Assembly: GCA_014763615.1 (NCBI GenBank)
Contig: JACXVB010000004.1
Span: 122,073-186,072, forward strand
Direction: 5' to 3'
DNA from: Sphingobacteriales bacterium
Lineage (GTDB): Bacteria; Bacteroidota; Bacteroidia; Sphingobacteriales; Sphingobacteriaceae
DNA length: 64,000 nucleotides
Shown here: piece after piece, positions 36,378-47,770 of the stretch
How the letters are laid out: each line of letters starts with the position of its first letter
Numbering within the stretch: position 1 is the first letter of the stretch
Translations under genes and position numbers: made by a program
Notes under the pieces: generated by a model
What the model was told of the DNA's origin: nothing
Seen by the model: the letters and a program-made list of their open reading frames with translations, nothing else
The model's database searches: none

Positions 36378-36767
36378 ATGAAAGAACAAAATTCAAACAG
36401 GACACGCATTATCGGGCTGCGTCTGACACCCGATGAGTATGCTAAAATTGAAAAGAAGTGGAAGGCTTCTACCTGTCGAAAGCTAAGCGATTATGTACGT
36501 CGAAGCCTGTTCGATAAACCCGTTGTAACAACCTACCGTAACAGCTCACAGGATGACTTAATGGCAGAGCTTACCCGGCTTCGCAGCGAGCTAAATGCAG
36601 TAGGAAACAACTTCAATCAAGCTGTTAAAAAGCTCCATACACTCAGCCAGATCGCTGAATTTAAAAGCTGGTTGATAGCGTATGAAGTGGAGAAAAATAT
36701 CCTTAGCAATAAGGTAGATGAGGTCAGAATAAACGTAAAAAAAATACTGGAAATATGGTTGCAGTGA
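36378..36767 (+). CDS. MobA-like relaxosome accessory protein
   Basis: 129 residues from ATG 36378 (a GTG one codon earlier is in frame). A ribbon-helix-helix-like N-terminus (IGLRLTPDEYAKIEKKW, then LSDYVRRSLF) is followed by a helical region with ELNAVGNNFNQAVKKLH, typical of MobC/MocA-type proteins. It would bind oriT and help the relaxase nick. Its end overlaps the start of the relaxase gene by 13 bases, so translation is coupled. Confidence 0.85.
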   Translation: MKEQNSNRTRIIGLRLTPDEYAKIEKKWKASTCRKLSDYVRRSLFDKPVVTTYRNSSQDDLMAELTRLRSELNAVGNNFNQAVKKLHTLSQIAEFKSWLIAYEVEKNILSNKVDEVRINVKKILEIWLQ

Positions 36768-38062
36768 TCAAGCCTGGCCACTCTATGCACCGTATTTTCA
36801 ACTACAATGAGAACAAAGTTAAAGAAGGTGTAGCAGAGTGCATCGGAGCAGAAAATTTTCCGCTGAATGCTGATGAAATGAGCCTTAAGATTAAGTTAGG
36901 TTATCTGCTGAAAAGGACAGAACTGAGAGAGAATGTTAAACGAAACAGCGTACATATTTCCCTCAATTTTGACCCTTCGGAAACACATTTGAGCAAGGAA
37001 AAGTTGATGGGAATCGCCAACGTCTATATGCAGAAATTAGGCTTTGGAGAGCAGCCTTATCTTGTTTATCAGCACCATGACGCAGGTCACCCGCATATCC
37101 ACATAGTCACCACTAACATCCAGCCTAACGGCAATCGTATTGACCTGCATCACCTCGGCATTCGCAAGTCAGAACCTGCAAGAAAAGAGATTGAAAAAAT
37201 GTTTGGTCTTGTAGTGGCCGATGCCCATGCAAGAAAGCAGGCATTCAGGTTAAAACCTATTGATGCAAAGAAGGTACAATACGGGCGTACAGAAACAAAA
37301 AGAGCTATCACCAATGTACTCGATTCGGTATTGTTCAAATATCACTACACCAGTCTGCCGGAGCTAAATGCAGTATTGAAACAGTACAATGTACTGGCGG
37401 ATCGGGGCAGCGAACATTCAAGAATTTTTCAAGGTGGAGGATTGGTTTACCGCATATTGGATGAGGATGGAAAGCCGGTAGGCGTACCAATAAAAGCCAG
37501 TGACTTTTATAATAAGCCCACACTGAAATTTCTGGAAGAAAAATTTACTCTCAATGATGCCAAACGACAACCATTTAAAAGCCGCGTAAAAAATGAAATA
37601 GACAGGTTGTTTGTTGGCAAAACACCTACGCTCGATGAGTTAGTTGCCCAACTTCAAAAGAAGGGCATTCACGTTGCTTTGCGCAGGAGCGATACGGGTT
37701 TAATCTACGGGATAACTTACGTGGATCACCAGACCAAGTGTATCTTCAACGGTAGCACATTAGGAAGGCAATACAGTGCCAAAGCCATACAGGAAAGATG
37801 CAGCTCGCCGGAACCGCTCAAACAGGACCTAATACCAAATGCAGGTCAAAAAACAGGACGATCCTCATTGCCTGCCCACAATACTAACACAGGTCTTCCA
37901 TCCACCTTACACAACAATACTGATCCGGCTGATACAATGACTAAAGACAACATGCTGGATGCCCTTATGCAGCCGGAACAGGCAGCCGATTACATACCCG
38001 GCCAGCTAATGAAAAAGGGCAGAAAAAAGAAAAGAAGAAAGAACATTTCCAATAACCAATAA
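36755..38062 (+). CDS. MobB-type relaxase (MOBP-like mobilisation nuclease)
   Basis: 435 residues. The metal-binding triad is HPHIHIV at about 112-118, preceded by YLVYQHHDAG; a Tyr in RIFNYNENKV (residue 17) is the probable nicking residue. The nuclease domain spans about 1-180. The C-terminal part has repeat-like basic segments and a Lys/Arg-rich end. It would cut one strand at the oriT just upstream and pilot it to the coupling protein encoded 12 bases downstream. Confidence 0.9.
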   Translation: MVAVIKPGHSMHRIFNYNENKVKEGVAECIGAENFPLNADEMSLKIKLGYLLKRTELRENVKRNSVHISLNFDPSETHLSKEKLMGIANVYMQKLGFGEQPYLVYQHHDAGHPHIHIVTTNIQPNGNRIDLHHLGIRKSEPARKEIEKMFGLVVADAHARKQAFRLKPIDAKKVQYGRTETKRAITNVLDSVLFKYHYTSLPELNAVLKQYNVLADRGSEHSRIFQGGGLVYRILDEDGKPVGVPIKASDFYNKPTLKFLEEKFTLNDAKRQPFKSRVKNEIDRLFVGKTPTLDELVAQLQKKGIHVALRRSDTGLIYGITYVDHQTKCIFNGSTLGRQYSAKAIQERCSSPEPLKQDLIPNAGQKTGRSSLPAHNTNTGLPSTLHNNTDPADTMTKDNMLDALMQPEQAADYIPGQLMKKGRKKKRRKNISNNQ

Positions 38063-38073
38063 AATATAAAGCT

Positions 38074-40071
38074 ATGGCAGTACAGACAGGTGAAAACGAA
38101 CAGGCGCTGAGGAAAATTCTGGACATGACCAGGTTGATCAGTATCGTTATTTTATTGATACACTTCTATTATTATTGTTATTCTGCATTCCATGAATGGG
38201 GATTGACCAGCAGTTTCAGCGACCGGATTTTAGGTAATATTTACCGTACAGGCATATTCAGTAACTTCGTTAAAAGCAAGCTGATTTCTTTAGGCTTTTT
38301 GGCTATCTCCCTGCTCGGAGCAAAGGGACGCAAAGATGAAAAATTAAGCTATAAAACGGCATTCGCCTATCTCATTACCGGGCTAATGCTATACTTTGCC
38401 AGTTATCTTTCTCTGCTGCTTCAGTTACATGTGCAGGAGAAGACATTCGTTTATGCAGGTATAACTTCGATAGGCTTTTTGCTGGTGCTTTCAGGTGGCA
38501 CGTTGCTTTCGCGTATTATAAAAAGCAAGTTTAACAATAAGGACATTTTCAACAAGGAAAACGAGACGTTTCCACAAGAAGAACGCCTTTTGGAGAATGA
38601 GTTTTCGATCAATCTTCCGGCACGTTACAGGCTGAAAAATAAGGCACGCAATAGCTGGATAAATATCATTAATCCTTTCAGGGCGATTATGGTATTGGGC
38701 ACACCAGGGGCAGGTAAATCTTACTTTGTCATCAGGCATGTCATAACCCAACATATCCGCAAAGGATTTACGATGTTCGTGTACGATTTCAAGTTTGACG
38801 ACCTTTCAAGGATTGCCTACAATTCCTGGTTGAAAAACAAGCACAGGTACGCCAAGCCACCAAAGTTTTATGTGATCAACTTTGACGACTTAACAAGAAG
38901 CCATAGGTGCAATCCGTTGGAGCCATCAGCCATGACCGATATTACTGATGCTGCGGAATCTGCCCGCACTATTTTAATGGGATTAAATAGGGAGTGGATA
39001 AAGCGACAGGGCGATTTTTTCGTGGAAAGCCCAATCAATTTCCTGACGGCTGTTATATGGTATCTGAAGAAATATAAAGACGGTGAATTTTGTACGTTAC
39101 CACACGTCATAGAACTGATGCAGGCAGATTACGATAGCTTGTTTACATTGTTCAGAACGGAAGCCGCTAAAGAATGCGAGGTATTGATCAATCCGTTTTT
39201 AAATGCCTACTTAAATGATGTTATGGAACAACTGGAAGGCCAGATAGCATCCGCTAAAGTAGCTATGGCAAGACTTTCATCACCACAGTTGTATTATGTT
39301 TTATCCGGTAATGATTTCAATCTCGATGTGAATAATCCTGACGACCCAAAAGTAGTTTGTATGGGCAATAATCCGCAAAAGATACAGATATATGGAGCGG
39401 TGCTTTCTCTTTATGTAACCCGTCTTGTAAAGCAGGTCAACAAGAAAGGAAAATTGAAAAGCAGTTTGGTTTTTGACGAGTTTCCAACTATCTATTTAAA
39501 CAACATGGATAGCCTTATAGCCACTGCAAGAAGCAACAAGGTTTCCACCTGCTTAGGCATCCAGGATTTCAGCCAGCTTCGTAAAGATTATGGCCGGGAG
39601 CAGGCAGATGTAATTATGAATATCACGGGCAACATCGTGGCCGGTCAGGTTACAGGCGATACCGCAAAGCAACTCTCCGAACGTTTCGGGAAGATCATGC
39701 AGGACAGGGAAAGTTATTCCATCAACAGCGGAGACACATCCATCAGTCGCTCAAAGCAACTGGAAGCCGCTATACCTCCCTCAAAAATATCGGCGTTAAG
39801 CTCAGGTGAGTTCGTGGGCATGGTAGCTGACGACCCCGATAATAAAATAGACCTGAAAGCCTTCCATTGTGAAATTATCAATGACCACGAAGCACTAAAA
39901 AGAGAGGAAGAAAGCTACAAGGAGATAGAGATAATCCGCAAGCTGGATGGCAGCATGGTACAGCGTAATTATTTCCAGATCAAGCAGGATATACAGGATA
40001 TTATTCAGTCGGAAATGGAGCGGCTACTGAATGATCCGGGATTGGCGCATCTTGTGGTTAAAAAAGGATGA
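38074..40071 (+). CDS. Type IV coupling protein (MobC/TraG/VirD4-type ATPase)
   Basis: 665 residues. The N-terminal membrane part has about four helices (20-150), then a cytoplasmic ATPase with Walker A GTPGAGKSYF (about 209-218) and Walker B SLVFDEFPTIYL (about 465). ARSNKVSTCLGIQDFSQLR matches the VirD4 sensor region. It would hand the relaxase-DNA complex to the secretion channel. Third gene of the mobA-mobB-mobC run. No channel genes follow it; instead there is cargo, an arrangement different from CTnDOT. Confidence 0.9.
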   Translation: MAVQTGENEQALRKILDMTRLISIVILLIHFYYYCYSAFHEWGLTSSFSDRILGNIYRTGIFSNFVKSKLISLGFLAISLLGAKGRKDEKLSYKTAFAYLITGLMLYFASYLSLLLQLHVQEKTFVYAGITSIGFLLVLSGGTLLSRIIKSKFNNKDIFNKENETFPQEERLLENEFSINLPARYRLKNKARNSWINIINPFRAIMVLGTPGAGKSYFVIRHVITQHIRKGFTMFVYDFKFDDLSRIAYNSWLKNKHRYAKPPKFYVINFDDLTRSHRCNPLEPSAMTDITDAAESARTILMGLNREWIKRQGDFFVESPINFLTAVIWYLKKYKDGEFCTLPHVIELMQADYDSLFTLFRTEAAKECEVLINPFLNAYLNDVMEQLEGQIASAKVAMARLSSPQLYYVLSGNDFNLDVNNPDDPKVVCMGNNPQKIQIYGAVLSLYVTRLVKQVNKKGKLKSSLVFDEFPTIYLNNMDSLIATARSNKVSTCLGIQDFSQLRKDYGREQADVIMNITGNIVAGQVTGDTAKQLSERFGKIMQDRESYSINSGDTSISRSKQLEAAIPPSKISALSSGEFVGMVADDPDNKIDLKAFHCEIINDHEALKREEESYKEIEIIRKLDGSMVQRNYFQIKQDIQDIIQSEMERLLNDPGLAHLVVKKG

Positions 40072-40108
40072 TTGATGTTGTATAATTCCGGATTCTACAT
40101 CCATATTA

Positions 40109-40531
40109 TTATTTGTTAAGTTGATAAAGGATCAATGCAATTAGCCAGGGAATTGTAAAAGCTAACAACACCCATTTAAAATCCGAAGCAATCATAAAAT
40201 TTACAACTGTCATTAAACCTATCGAGCTTAATCCTGCCATCGCAACAATACCAAAAGCTCCTGGCGAACGTGTTCGAAAGGACGTTAGAGAAATAAAAAT
40301 AGTCAGTAGTCCTGTTGTGAAAATATAACTACCCATTACAAAAAAGACCTTTTGAAGCCATCTGGTTAAACCCGGTATGGAATCATATATGACTGGAAGA
40401 GTTGTCTGCATGTAACGCAAATCTTCCGGTAATAAGACAGGGCGCTCAAAGCAGAAATAAATTCCCATTGCCACAAGAAGAAATCCTCCTAATGCGGCCA
40501 ACAATGCGGAATATGGTTTGAATTTTCTCAT
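40109..40531 (-). CDS. Four-helix membrane protein, unknown
   Basis: 140 residues with four membrane helices, a short extracellular loop after the first, and no recognisable motif. Convergent with the coupling protein gene and 108 bases from the AraC regulator, same strand. It probably belongs to the redox cargo, since related operons often carry small DUF membrane proteins. Confidence 0.55.
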   Translation of the reverse strand: MRKFKPYSALLAALGGFLLVAMGIYFCFERPVLLPEDLRYMQTTLPVIYDSIPGLTRWLQKVFFVMGSYIFTTGLLTIFISLTSFRTRSPGAFGIVAMAGLSSIGLMTVVNFMIASDFKWVLLAFTIPWLIALILYQLNK

Positions 40532-40639
40532 TTGTCAGATCCAGTGTTGTTCAGTCGGAAACGGGTCGCTTATGAATGATTCGGGATTCCCGCACTTGTT
40601 AATCAAAAAGACTTAGATATTCGACACTATGACTACACA

Positions 40640-41533
40640 TTAATTCAAATTCCTGTACTCCGTGGGTGAAACCCCTGTCTTTTGTTTAAACAATCGGGTT
40701 AAATGTTGTGGGTATTTAAAGCCTAAATCATAAGCAATTTCACTGATGGATTTATTCATATCGAAAATTCTTTCTTTGGCAAGCTGTACTATTTTAGACT
40801 GAATATACTCCTGTGCCGAAATGCCTGTTTCTTTTTTAATCAGATCACCAAAGTAATTTGCTGACAAATGCAATTCATCTGCAAAATATGATACAGAAGG
40901 CAACCCTATAGTTTGAGGCTTATCTGAAGAAAAATAGCTGTTTAACAAGTTTTCATATTTTTCCAAAATGCCTTTGTTGACATTATCTCTTGTGATGAAC
41001 TGGCGGTCATAAAAGCGAGTGCAGTAGTTTAAAAACAATTCAATATTTGACACTATTAGTTGCTTGCTATGCTTATCTATGGCGTGCTGCAGTTCATATT
41101 CAATTTTGGAAAGGCAATCCAGAATAATCTTCCGTTCCTGTTCAGATAGATGCAAGGCTTCATTTACAGCATAGGAGAAAAAGTGATAGTCGTTAATGTT
41201 TTTCCCTAACGATGTGCCAGCGATCAAATCAGGATGAAATACCAAAGCAATCCCTTGAGGCTGATAATAATCCTCGCTATTCTGACCAATAACCTGACCG
41301 GGTGCAAGGAATATCAAAGTTCCTTCCTCATAGTCGTAATTTTTCAATCCGTATCGCAGGTCACCGCAATGTACCTTTTTTAAAAAAATGGTATAAAACT
41401 CGTAACGCAAACGACTGTGTTTTCTTGGGTCAGCCCTTTCCAAATGCACCACGCTAACCAAAGGATGCCGCGTTTCGTTGTTATTAAAGGCATTATATTC
41501 TTTTATAGCATTGAAATTTATAATCTCGTCCAT
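40640..41533 (-). CDS. AraC-family transcriptional regulator
   Basis: 297 residues. The N-terminal half is a cupin-like ligand domain (about 40-130). The C-terminal half has the double helix-turn-helix, with FADELHLSANYFGDLIKKETG and SISEIAYDLGFKYPQHLTRLFKQKTGVSPTEYR split over residues 200-297. It is divergent from the aldo-keto reductase run and shares a 199-base region holding a perfect 21-base palindrome. Regulators of this type commonly control neighbouring oxidoreductases in response to reactive aldehydes or quinones; here that is inference. Confidence 0.88.
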   Translation of the reverse strand: MDEIINFNAIKEYNAFNNNETRHPLVSVVHLERADPRKHSRLRYEFYTIFLKKVHCGDLRYGLKNYDYEEGTLIFLAPGQVIGQNSEDYYQPQGIALVFHPDLIAGTSLGKNINDYHFFSYAVNEALHLSEQERKIILDCLSKIEYELQHAIDKHSKQLIVSNIELFLNYCTRFYDRQFITRDNVNKGILEKYENLLNSYFSSDKPQTIGLPSVSYFADELHLSANYFGDLIKKETGISAQEYIQSKIVQLAKERIFDMNKSISEIAYDLGFKYPQHLTRLFKQKTGVSPTEYRNLN

Positions 41534-41595
41534 TCTTTCGCTATTTTTTTATAGTACAAAACTACAAAATCACATACCAGCTTTCCCACAATTTC

Positions 41596-41616
41596 ACCCA
41601 AATCAGTGATTTGGGT
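41596..41616. promoter_or_regulatory. 21-base perfect palindrome, candidate operator
   Basis: Arms ACCCAAATCA (41596-41605) and TGATTTGGGT (41607-41616) around a single G. It lies midway between the divergent AraC gene and the first aldo-keto reductase. AraC proteins usually bind direct repeats, so a further regulator is possible. A related half, AATTGGGAT, lies 13 bases on. Confidence 0.5.
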
Positions 41617-41711
41617 AGATAATACTGTAATTGGGATAAGCATACAATCATTTATAGTACGGAAATTTGCGTTAGGAAATAAGTTACCCGAATTACCCGG
41701 ATAATACATAA

Positions 41712-43585
<1,874 letters not shown>

Positions 43586-43599
43586 AAAAAGCAAAAAAA

Positions 43600-44715
43600 A
43601 TGATTATGAATAACACGAGCGGAAAAATTAAACAAAGCTATGAAAGCATCAGTAAAATATTGCTGAATGCTTTGGCATTATGTGTCGTTGTCATTACCAT
43701 TTCATCCTGTGCCACAACAAAGAAGAACAATAATGGCAATCTGGTCATTAAAGAACAGGGCGCATTTTCGGCTGGTGGTACGGTTGTTAAAAGTGAAGGC
43801 GCATTCGATGCTTTAAAGCCGTGGAACGTGCCGCAGGGCGGACAAACAAGGCACGGCGACCATGCGGATGTGTTTTACCAAATCCCAGCAAATAAAAAAC
43901 ACCATTCTATGGTGTTCCTGCATGGATATGGGCAATCTCGCCGCAGTTGGCAAACCACTGCCGATGGAAGAGAGGGTTTTGCCGATATATTTTTAAAGGC
44001 TGGCTATGGCGTTTATCTTGTTGACCAGCCCGGCCGTGGTGATGCCGGACAAACCACAAAACCAGTACAAATCACGGCAACGCCTGATGACCAGACTTGG
44101 TTTACCCAATTCCGAATTGGCTTATTTCCAAATTTCAATGAAGGCGTACAATTTCCAAAAGATTCAACATCGCTTGATCAGTTCTACCGGATGATGACAC
44201 CCAACACAGGCAACGTGGACGAAACAGCCATAGTTAACGCCATGTCAGCCGTGTTTGACAGATCGGGCGATGGTATCCTTTTTACTCATTCAGCAGGAGG
44301 TTCGCCTGGTTGGAAAACAGCAATGAAGAACGACCATGTAAAAGCTATCGTAGCCATTGAGCCGGGCGGATTTACTTTCCCTGAAGGCGAAGAACCCGAA
44401 GGCAATCGTGGCGGCAGAGGTGTGCCGCTTACTGAGTTTTTGAAATTAACTAAGATCCCTATCGTGGTTTATTATGGAGATTATATACCCAAAGAAGAAA
44501 CCAATGCCGCTTCGCTCAACTTTTGGCGTGCTGTACTGGCTACCGCACGACAATGGGCAAAAGTTGTCAATGCACACGGTGGTGATGCAACTATTGTTCA
44601 CTTACCGGAAACAGGCATAAAAGGCAATACGCATTTCATTATGTCAGACTTGAACAACCGGGAAGTGGCAGAAGTATTGGCAACCTGGTTAAAAGAAAAA
44701 GGACTGGATAAATAG
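43600..44715 (+). CDS. Alpha/beta-hydrolase lipoprotein
   Basis: 371 residues. An N-terminal hydrophobic helix ends ITISSCATTK, a lipobox at about residue 37, so it is probably a membrane-anchored enzyme. The hydrolase fold shows the oxyanion strand MVFLHGYGQSRRSW and nucleophile elbow THSAGGSPGW (Ser); a His near GNTHFIMSD completes the triad. A Gly/Glu-rich insert (EGEEPEGNRGGRG) interrupts it. Substrate is unknown; it may be an ester or lactone handled outside the cytoplasm. Confidence 0.82.
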   Translation: MIMNNTSGKIKQSYESISKILLNALALCVVVITISSCATTKKNNNGNLVIKEQGAFSAGGTVVKSEGAFDALKPWNVPQGGQTRHGDHADVFYQIPANKKHHSMVFLHGYGQSRRSWQTTADGREGFADIFLKAGYGVYLVDQPGRGDAGQTTKPVQITATPDDQTWFTQFRIGLFPNFNEGVQFPKDSTSLDQFYRMMTPNTGNVDETAIVNAMSAVFDRSGDGILFTHSAGGSPGWKTAMKNDHVKAIVAIEPGGFTFPEGEEPEGNRGGRGVPLTEFLKLTKIPIVVYYGDYIPKEETNAASLNFWRAVLATARQWAKVVNAHGGDATIVHLPETGIKGNTHFIMSDLNNREVAEVLATWLKEKGLDK

Positions 44716-44752
44716 AGCATACTTATTAAAAAACCTATAAATAATTATCTGT

Positions 44753-45280
44753 ATGAAAGCATTGAAAACATTAAGCATTGGCCTGTTTTTATTGACAATA
44801 TGCGTGCAATCGTCCTACGCGCAGCAACCTCCAACCGAGACTATTAAAACAGCTACTAATAATACACCTGAACAACAGGAAATCATCAACCTTTCCAAAC
44901 AGAAATGGAATTGGATGTCTGACAAAAACGTGGATTCTTTAAATGTACTGTTCGATGACAAATCTATGTTTGTTCACATGGGAGGAAGCTGGGGAAAACA
45001 GCCTGAATTGAATACCATTAAAAGCGGAGGTATTTGGTATAAGAAAGCAGAAGTATATTCAGTTATAGTCAACATTATTGATAACACTGCTATTCTTTTA
45101 AATGACATTGATCTGGAAGCAGTGGTTGGCGGCAATACTGTTACCAATCCTTTTATGGTAACGGAAGTGTATATCAAAGAAAACGGTAAATGGAAGATGG
45201 GATCACTCACTTTTTCGCGTCTGCTTCGCCCGGTTAAAATGAATAGTAACCAGCAGCCCGCCGTATCACCCAAGCAATAA
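44753..45280 (+). CDS. Exported NTF2-like (SnoaL/DUF4440) protein
   Basis: 175 residues with a signal peptide cleaved near SSYAQQP. An NTF2-like cone follows: helix QEIINLSKQKWNWM, then strands ending VTEVYIKENGKWKMGSLTFSRL. Members may be small-molecule binders or isomerases. The C-terminal 15 residues are low complexity. Located 37 bases after the hydrolase in the same run. No catalytic residues can be assigned. Confidence 0.75.
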   Translation: MKALKTLSIGLFLLTICVQSSYAQQPPTETIKTATNNTPEQQEIINLSKQKWNWMSDKNVDSLNVLFDDKSMFVHMGGSWGKQPELNTIKSGGIWYKKAEVYSVIVNIIDNTAILLNDIDLEAVVGGNTVTNPFMVTEVYIKENGKWKMGSLTFSRLLRPVKMNSNQQPAVSPKQ

Positions 45281-45295
45281 CAAATAAAATTTGAT

Positions 45296-45919
45296 ATGAG
45301 ACATGCTATTGTATTCTGCATAATAATAGGTTTATCCGTATTATCGGGTTGTTCCAAAGCACAGGAACAGTCAAACCGGAATGAGAATCTATCAACCGGT
45401 AAAAACGTATTGATTGTCTATCTGTCCCGGACCAGCAACACTAAAGCAATAGCCCAGATCATCCACAAGAATGCTGGGGGCACAATGGCTGCACTCGAAT
45501 TGGAAACACCATACCCCGAAAATTACCAGGCAACCGTTCAGCAGGTAGCTGATGAAAATGCAACAGGATTTTTGCCACCACTCAAAACAAAGATTGACAG
45601 CATTGAAAAATATGATGTAGTGTTTATAGGTTTTCCGACCTGGGGAATGCAGTTGCCGCCACCGATGAAAAGTTTCTTACACCAGTACGATTTAAGCGGG
45701 AAAAAAGTAATTCCGTTCAATACAAATGGCGGATATGGTATAGGCAGCAGCTTTCAAACGGTAAAAGAGCTATGTCCGAATAGTGAGGTACTGGATGGCT
45801 TTACTGTCAAAGGTGGTTCAGAAAGGGACGGCATACTACTTGCCATTACGGGTGACAAAGAAAAGAAAGCCGAAACAGAAGTAATAAAATGGTTGCGAAA
45901 AATAAAAATACTGCAATAA
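45296..45919 (+). CDS. Lipoprotein flavodoxin
   Basis: 207 residues. The signal peptide ends LSVLSGCSKA (lipobox, Cys about 19). The flavodoxin fold begins VLIVYLSRTSNTKAIAQII, with the phosphate loop SRTSNT, and continues VVFIGFPTWGMQLPPP and FNTNGGYGIG for FMN contacts. Flavodoxins are normally cytoplasmic; a lipid-anchored form implies a redox role on the periplasmic face. Its stop overlaps the spacing to the next gene closely (6 bases). Confidence 0.82.
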   Translation: MRHAIVFCIIIGLSVLSGCSKAQEQSNRNENLSTGKNVLIVYLSRTSNTKAIAQIIHKNAGGTMAALELETPYPENYQATVQQVADENATGFLPPLKTKIDSIEKYDVVFIGFPTWGMQLPPPMKSFLHQYDLSGKKVIPFNTNGGYGIGSSFQTVKELCPNSEVLDGFTVKGGSERDGILLAITGDKEKKAETEVIKWLRKIKILQ

Positions 45920-45924
45920 AGAGG

Positions 45925-46662
45925 ATGAAAAAAATTAATGTAGATACGATCATAGCGTTATTCATCGCAATCTTTTGTTTTGCCTGTAATGTGAAAGCCC
46001 AAAACAGCGTGAATACCAATCAGGGATTAAGCCAAAAGGAACAAAGTATTGTTTCGATTGCGGCTTTAACTGCAAAAGGCGATTTACCAAAGTTAAAAAC
46101 CGCCCTGAATACAGGGCTTGAAACAGGTCTTACCGTAAACGAAATAAAAGAAGTATTAGTACATCTGTATGCTTATTGCGGGTTTCCCCGCAGCATTCGT
46201 GGATTACAGACATTGATGAACGTGCTCGATGAACGAAAAGCCAAAGGAATTAATGAGACAACAGGCAACAGTGCTTCACGTATTGATGAAAAAGGCAGCA
46301 AGTATGAACGTGGTAAAAAGATTTTAGGAGAGTTGACCAAAACGCCACAACCCGACACCCTTACAGGATATTCGGCTTTTGCACCTGTGATAGACACCTT
46401 CCTGAAAGAACATCTGTTTGCAGATATTTTTGAAAGGGATATCTTAACCTATTCTGAAAGAGAACTGGTTACCGTATCAGTACTTGGCACTATTGGTCGT
46501 GTAGAGCCTATGCTAAGTTCGCATCTGAATATTTGCCTGAATGTAGGTTTGACGCCGGAGCAATTACAGCAATTCGTTGATATTATAAGATCTTCCATAG
46601 GTAAAAAAGAAGCAAAAGCAACCCGGTCCGTTTTAAATGAGGTACTTAAGAACAGGAAATAA
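45925..46662 (+). CDS. Exported carboxymuconolactone decarboxylase-like protein, two CMD repeats
   Basis: 245 residues from ATG 45925 (MKKINVDTII), preferred to 45889 because it gives a proper signal sequence (FCFACNVKAQ, possible lipobox). Two CMD helical repeats follow, about 35-115 and 150-240, each with the family layout (GLTVNEIKEVLVHLYAYCGF and GLTPEQLQQFVDII). The first has a single Cys, not the CxxC of AhpD, so a peroxidase-like role is unlikely. Such proteins accompany AKR and flavodoxin genes in many genomes. Confidence 0.82.
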   Translation: MKKINVDTIIALFIAIFCFACNVKAQNSVNTNQGLSQKEQSIVSIAALTAKGDLPKLKTALNTGLETGLTVNEIKEVLVHLYAYCGFPRSIRGLQTLMNVLDERKAKGINETTGNSASRIDEKGSKYERGKKILGELTKTPQPDTLTGYSAFAPVIDTFLKEHLFADIFERDILTYSERELVTVSVLGTIGRVEPMLSSHLNICLNVGLTPEQLQQFVDIIRSSIGKKEAKATRSVLNEVLKNRK

Positions 46663-46680
46663 CTTTAAAAATTCAGTGAA

Positions 46681-47763
46681 ATGAACCATATAAAATTAAG
46701 TCTTATAGCAATTTTTATGACAACAGGTATTATATCTTCAGCACAAACTAAATCAAAAAATCCCTTTGGTTTGGTCTATGAAGATGCGATTACAGAAAAT
46801 GTAAAGGGTAAAGTAAATATCCATCCAGTAACCTATAAGCTGAACGGGATTGATATCGCTGCCAATGTTTATACACCAGCAAATTACGATACTTCAAAGA
46901 AATATGCGGCAGTAGCGGTTGCACACCCTAACGGTGGTATAAAAGAGCAGACAGCCGGACTATATGCGCAACGTTTGGCAGAAGCGGGTTATATTACCAT
47001 TACTTCGGATGCAGCCTATCAGGGAGCAAGCGGTGGAGAGCCGCGTCATACGGACAAACCTTTCTTCCGTGAAGAAGATATTCATGGTATGGCAGACTTT
47101 ATCAGCCGGTATCCAGGTGTTGATGTGAACCGTCTGGGTGTTTTGGGCATCTGCGGCGGCGGTGGTTATACTTTAAAAGCGGCTCAATCGGATAAACGTT
47201 TTAAAGCAGTGGCGACCCTAAGTATGTTCAATTCAGGTGAGGTAAGACGTAACGGCTTTCAGAACGCTCAATTGAACAGTATTCAGGAACGCTTAAAACA
47301 AGCATCGGATGCCCGTACCCGTGAAAAAGCAAGTGGTAATACATCTACCAGTGCACAGGAAGAAGCAGGTGGTAAAATCCCTTTTTCAGGTGTGGCAAGC
47401 ATAACAGATGAAGAGATCGCTAAAACCCCGACCGATCTGTATCGTGAAGGATATGAATACTATTACAGAACCCATGCGCACCCCAATTCAACCTTTCTGT
47501 ACACCACGAGTAGTTTGATGGATCTAATGACCTGGGACGCTACCGACCAGATTGAATTAATCGACCAGCCTTTGCTAATGATGGCAGGAAGTAAAGCTGA
47601 TACAAAATACATGACAGATGAAGCGTTCCCTAAAGCTATCAATGCAAAAAGCAAGGAACTGTTTTTGATCGAAGGAGCTACTCATATACAGACCTACTGG
47701 AAGCCGGAATATGTAGCACAGGCGGTGAATAAATTGGTGAATTTTTATAAGGCTAACCTTTAA
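46681..47763 (+). CDS. Exported alpha/beta-hydrolase (dienelactone hydrolase-like)
   Basis: 360 residues with a signal peptide cleaved near IISSAQT. The fold has VAVAHPNGGIKEQTAGLYAQ, then the nucleophile region LGVLGICGGGGYTLKAA, where Cys replaces the usual Ser (GxCxG) as in dienelactone hydrolases. Asp lies in LLMMAGSKADTKYM and His in IEGATHIQTYW. It may open a lactone or ester after the decarboxylase-like step. Nineteen bases downstream of the CMD gene. Confidence 0.82.
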   Translation: MNHIKLSLIAIFMTTGIISSAQTKSKNPFGLVYEDAITENVKGKVNIHPVTYKLNGIDIAANVYTPANYDTSKKYAAVAVAHPNGGIKEQTAGLYAQRLAEAGYITITSDAAYQGASGGEPRHTDKPFFREEDIHGMADFISRYPGVDVNRLGVLGICGGGGYTLKAAQSDKRFKAVATLSMFNSGEVRRNGFQNAQLNSIQERLKQASDARTREKASGNTSTSAQEEAGGKIPFSGVASITDEEIAKTPTDLYREGYEYYYRTHAHPNSTFLYTTSSLMDLMTWDATDQIELIDQPLLMMAGSKADTKYMTDEAFPKAINAKSKELFLIEGATHIQTYWKPEYVAQAVNKLVNFYKANL

Positions 47764-47770
47764 AATGTAG

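Noticed and set aside
41518..41709. 63-residue leftward ORF across the AraC/AKR intergenic region
   Set aside because: It covers the divergent promoter region and the 21-base palindrome, overlaps the AraC start and has no protein-like features.
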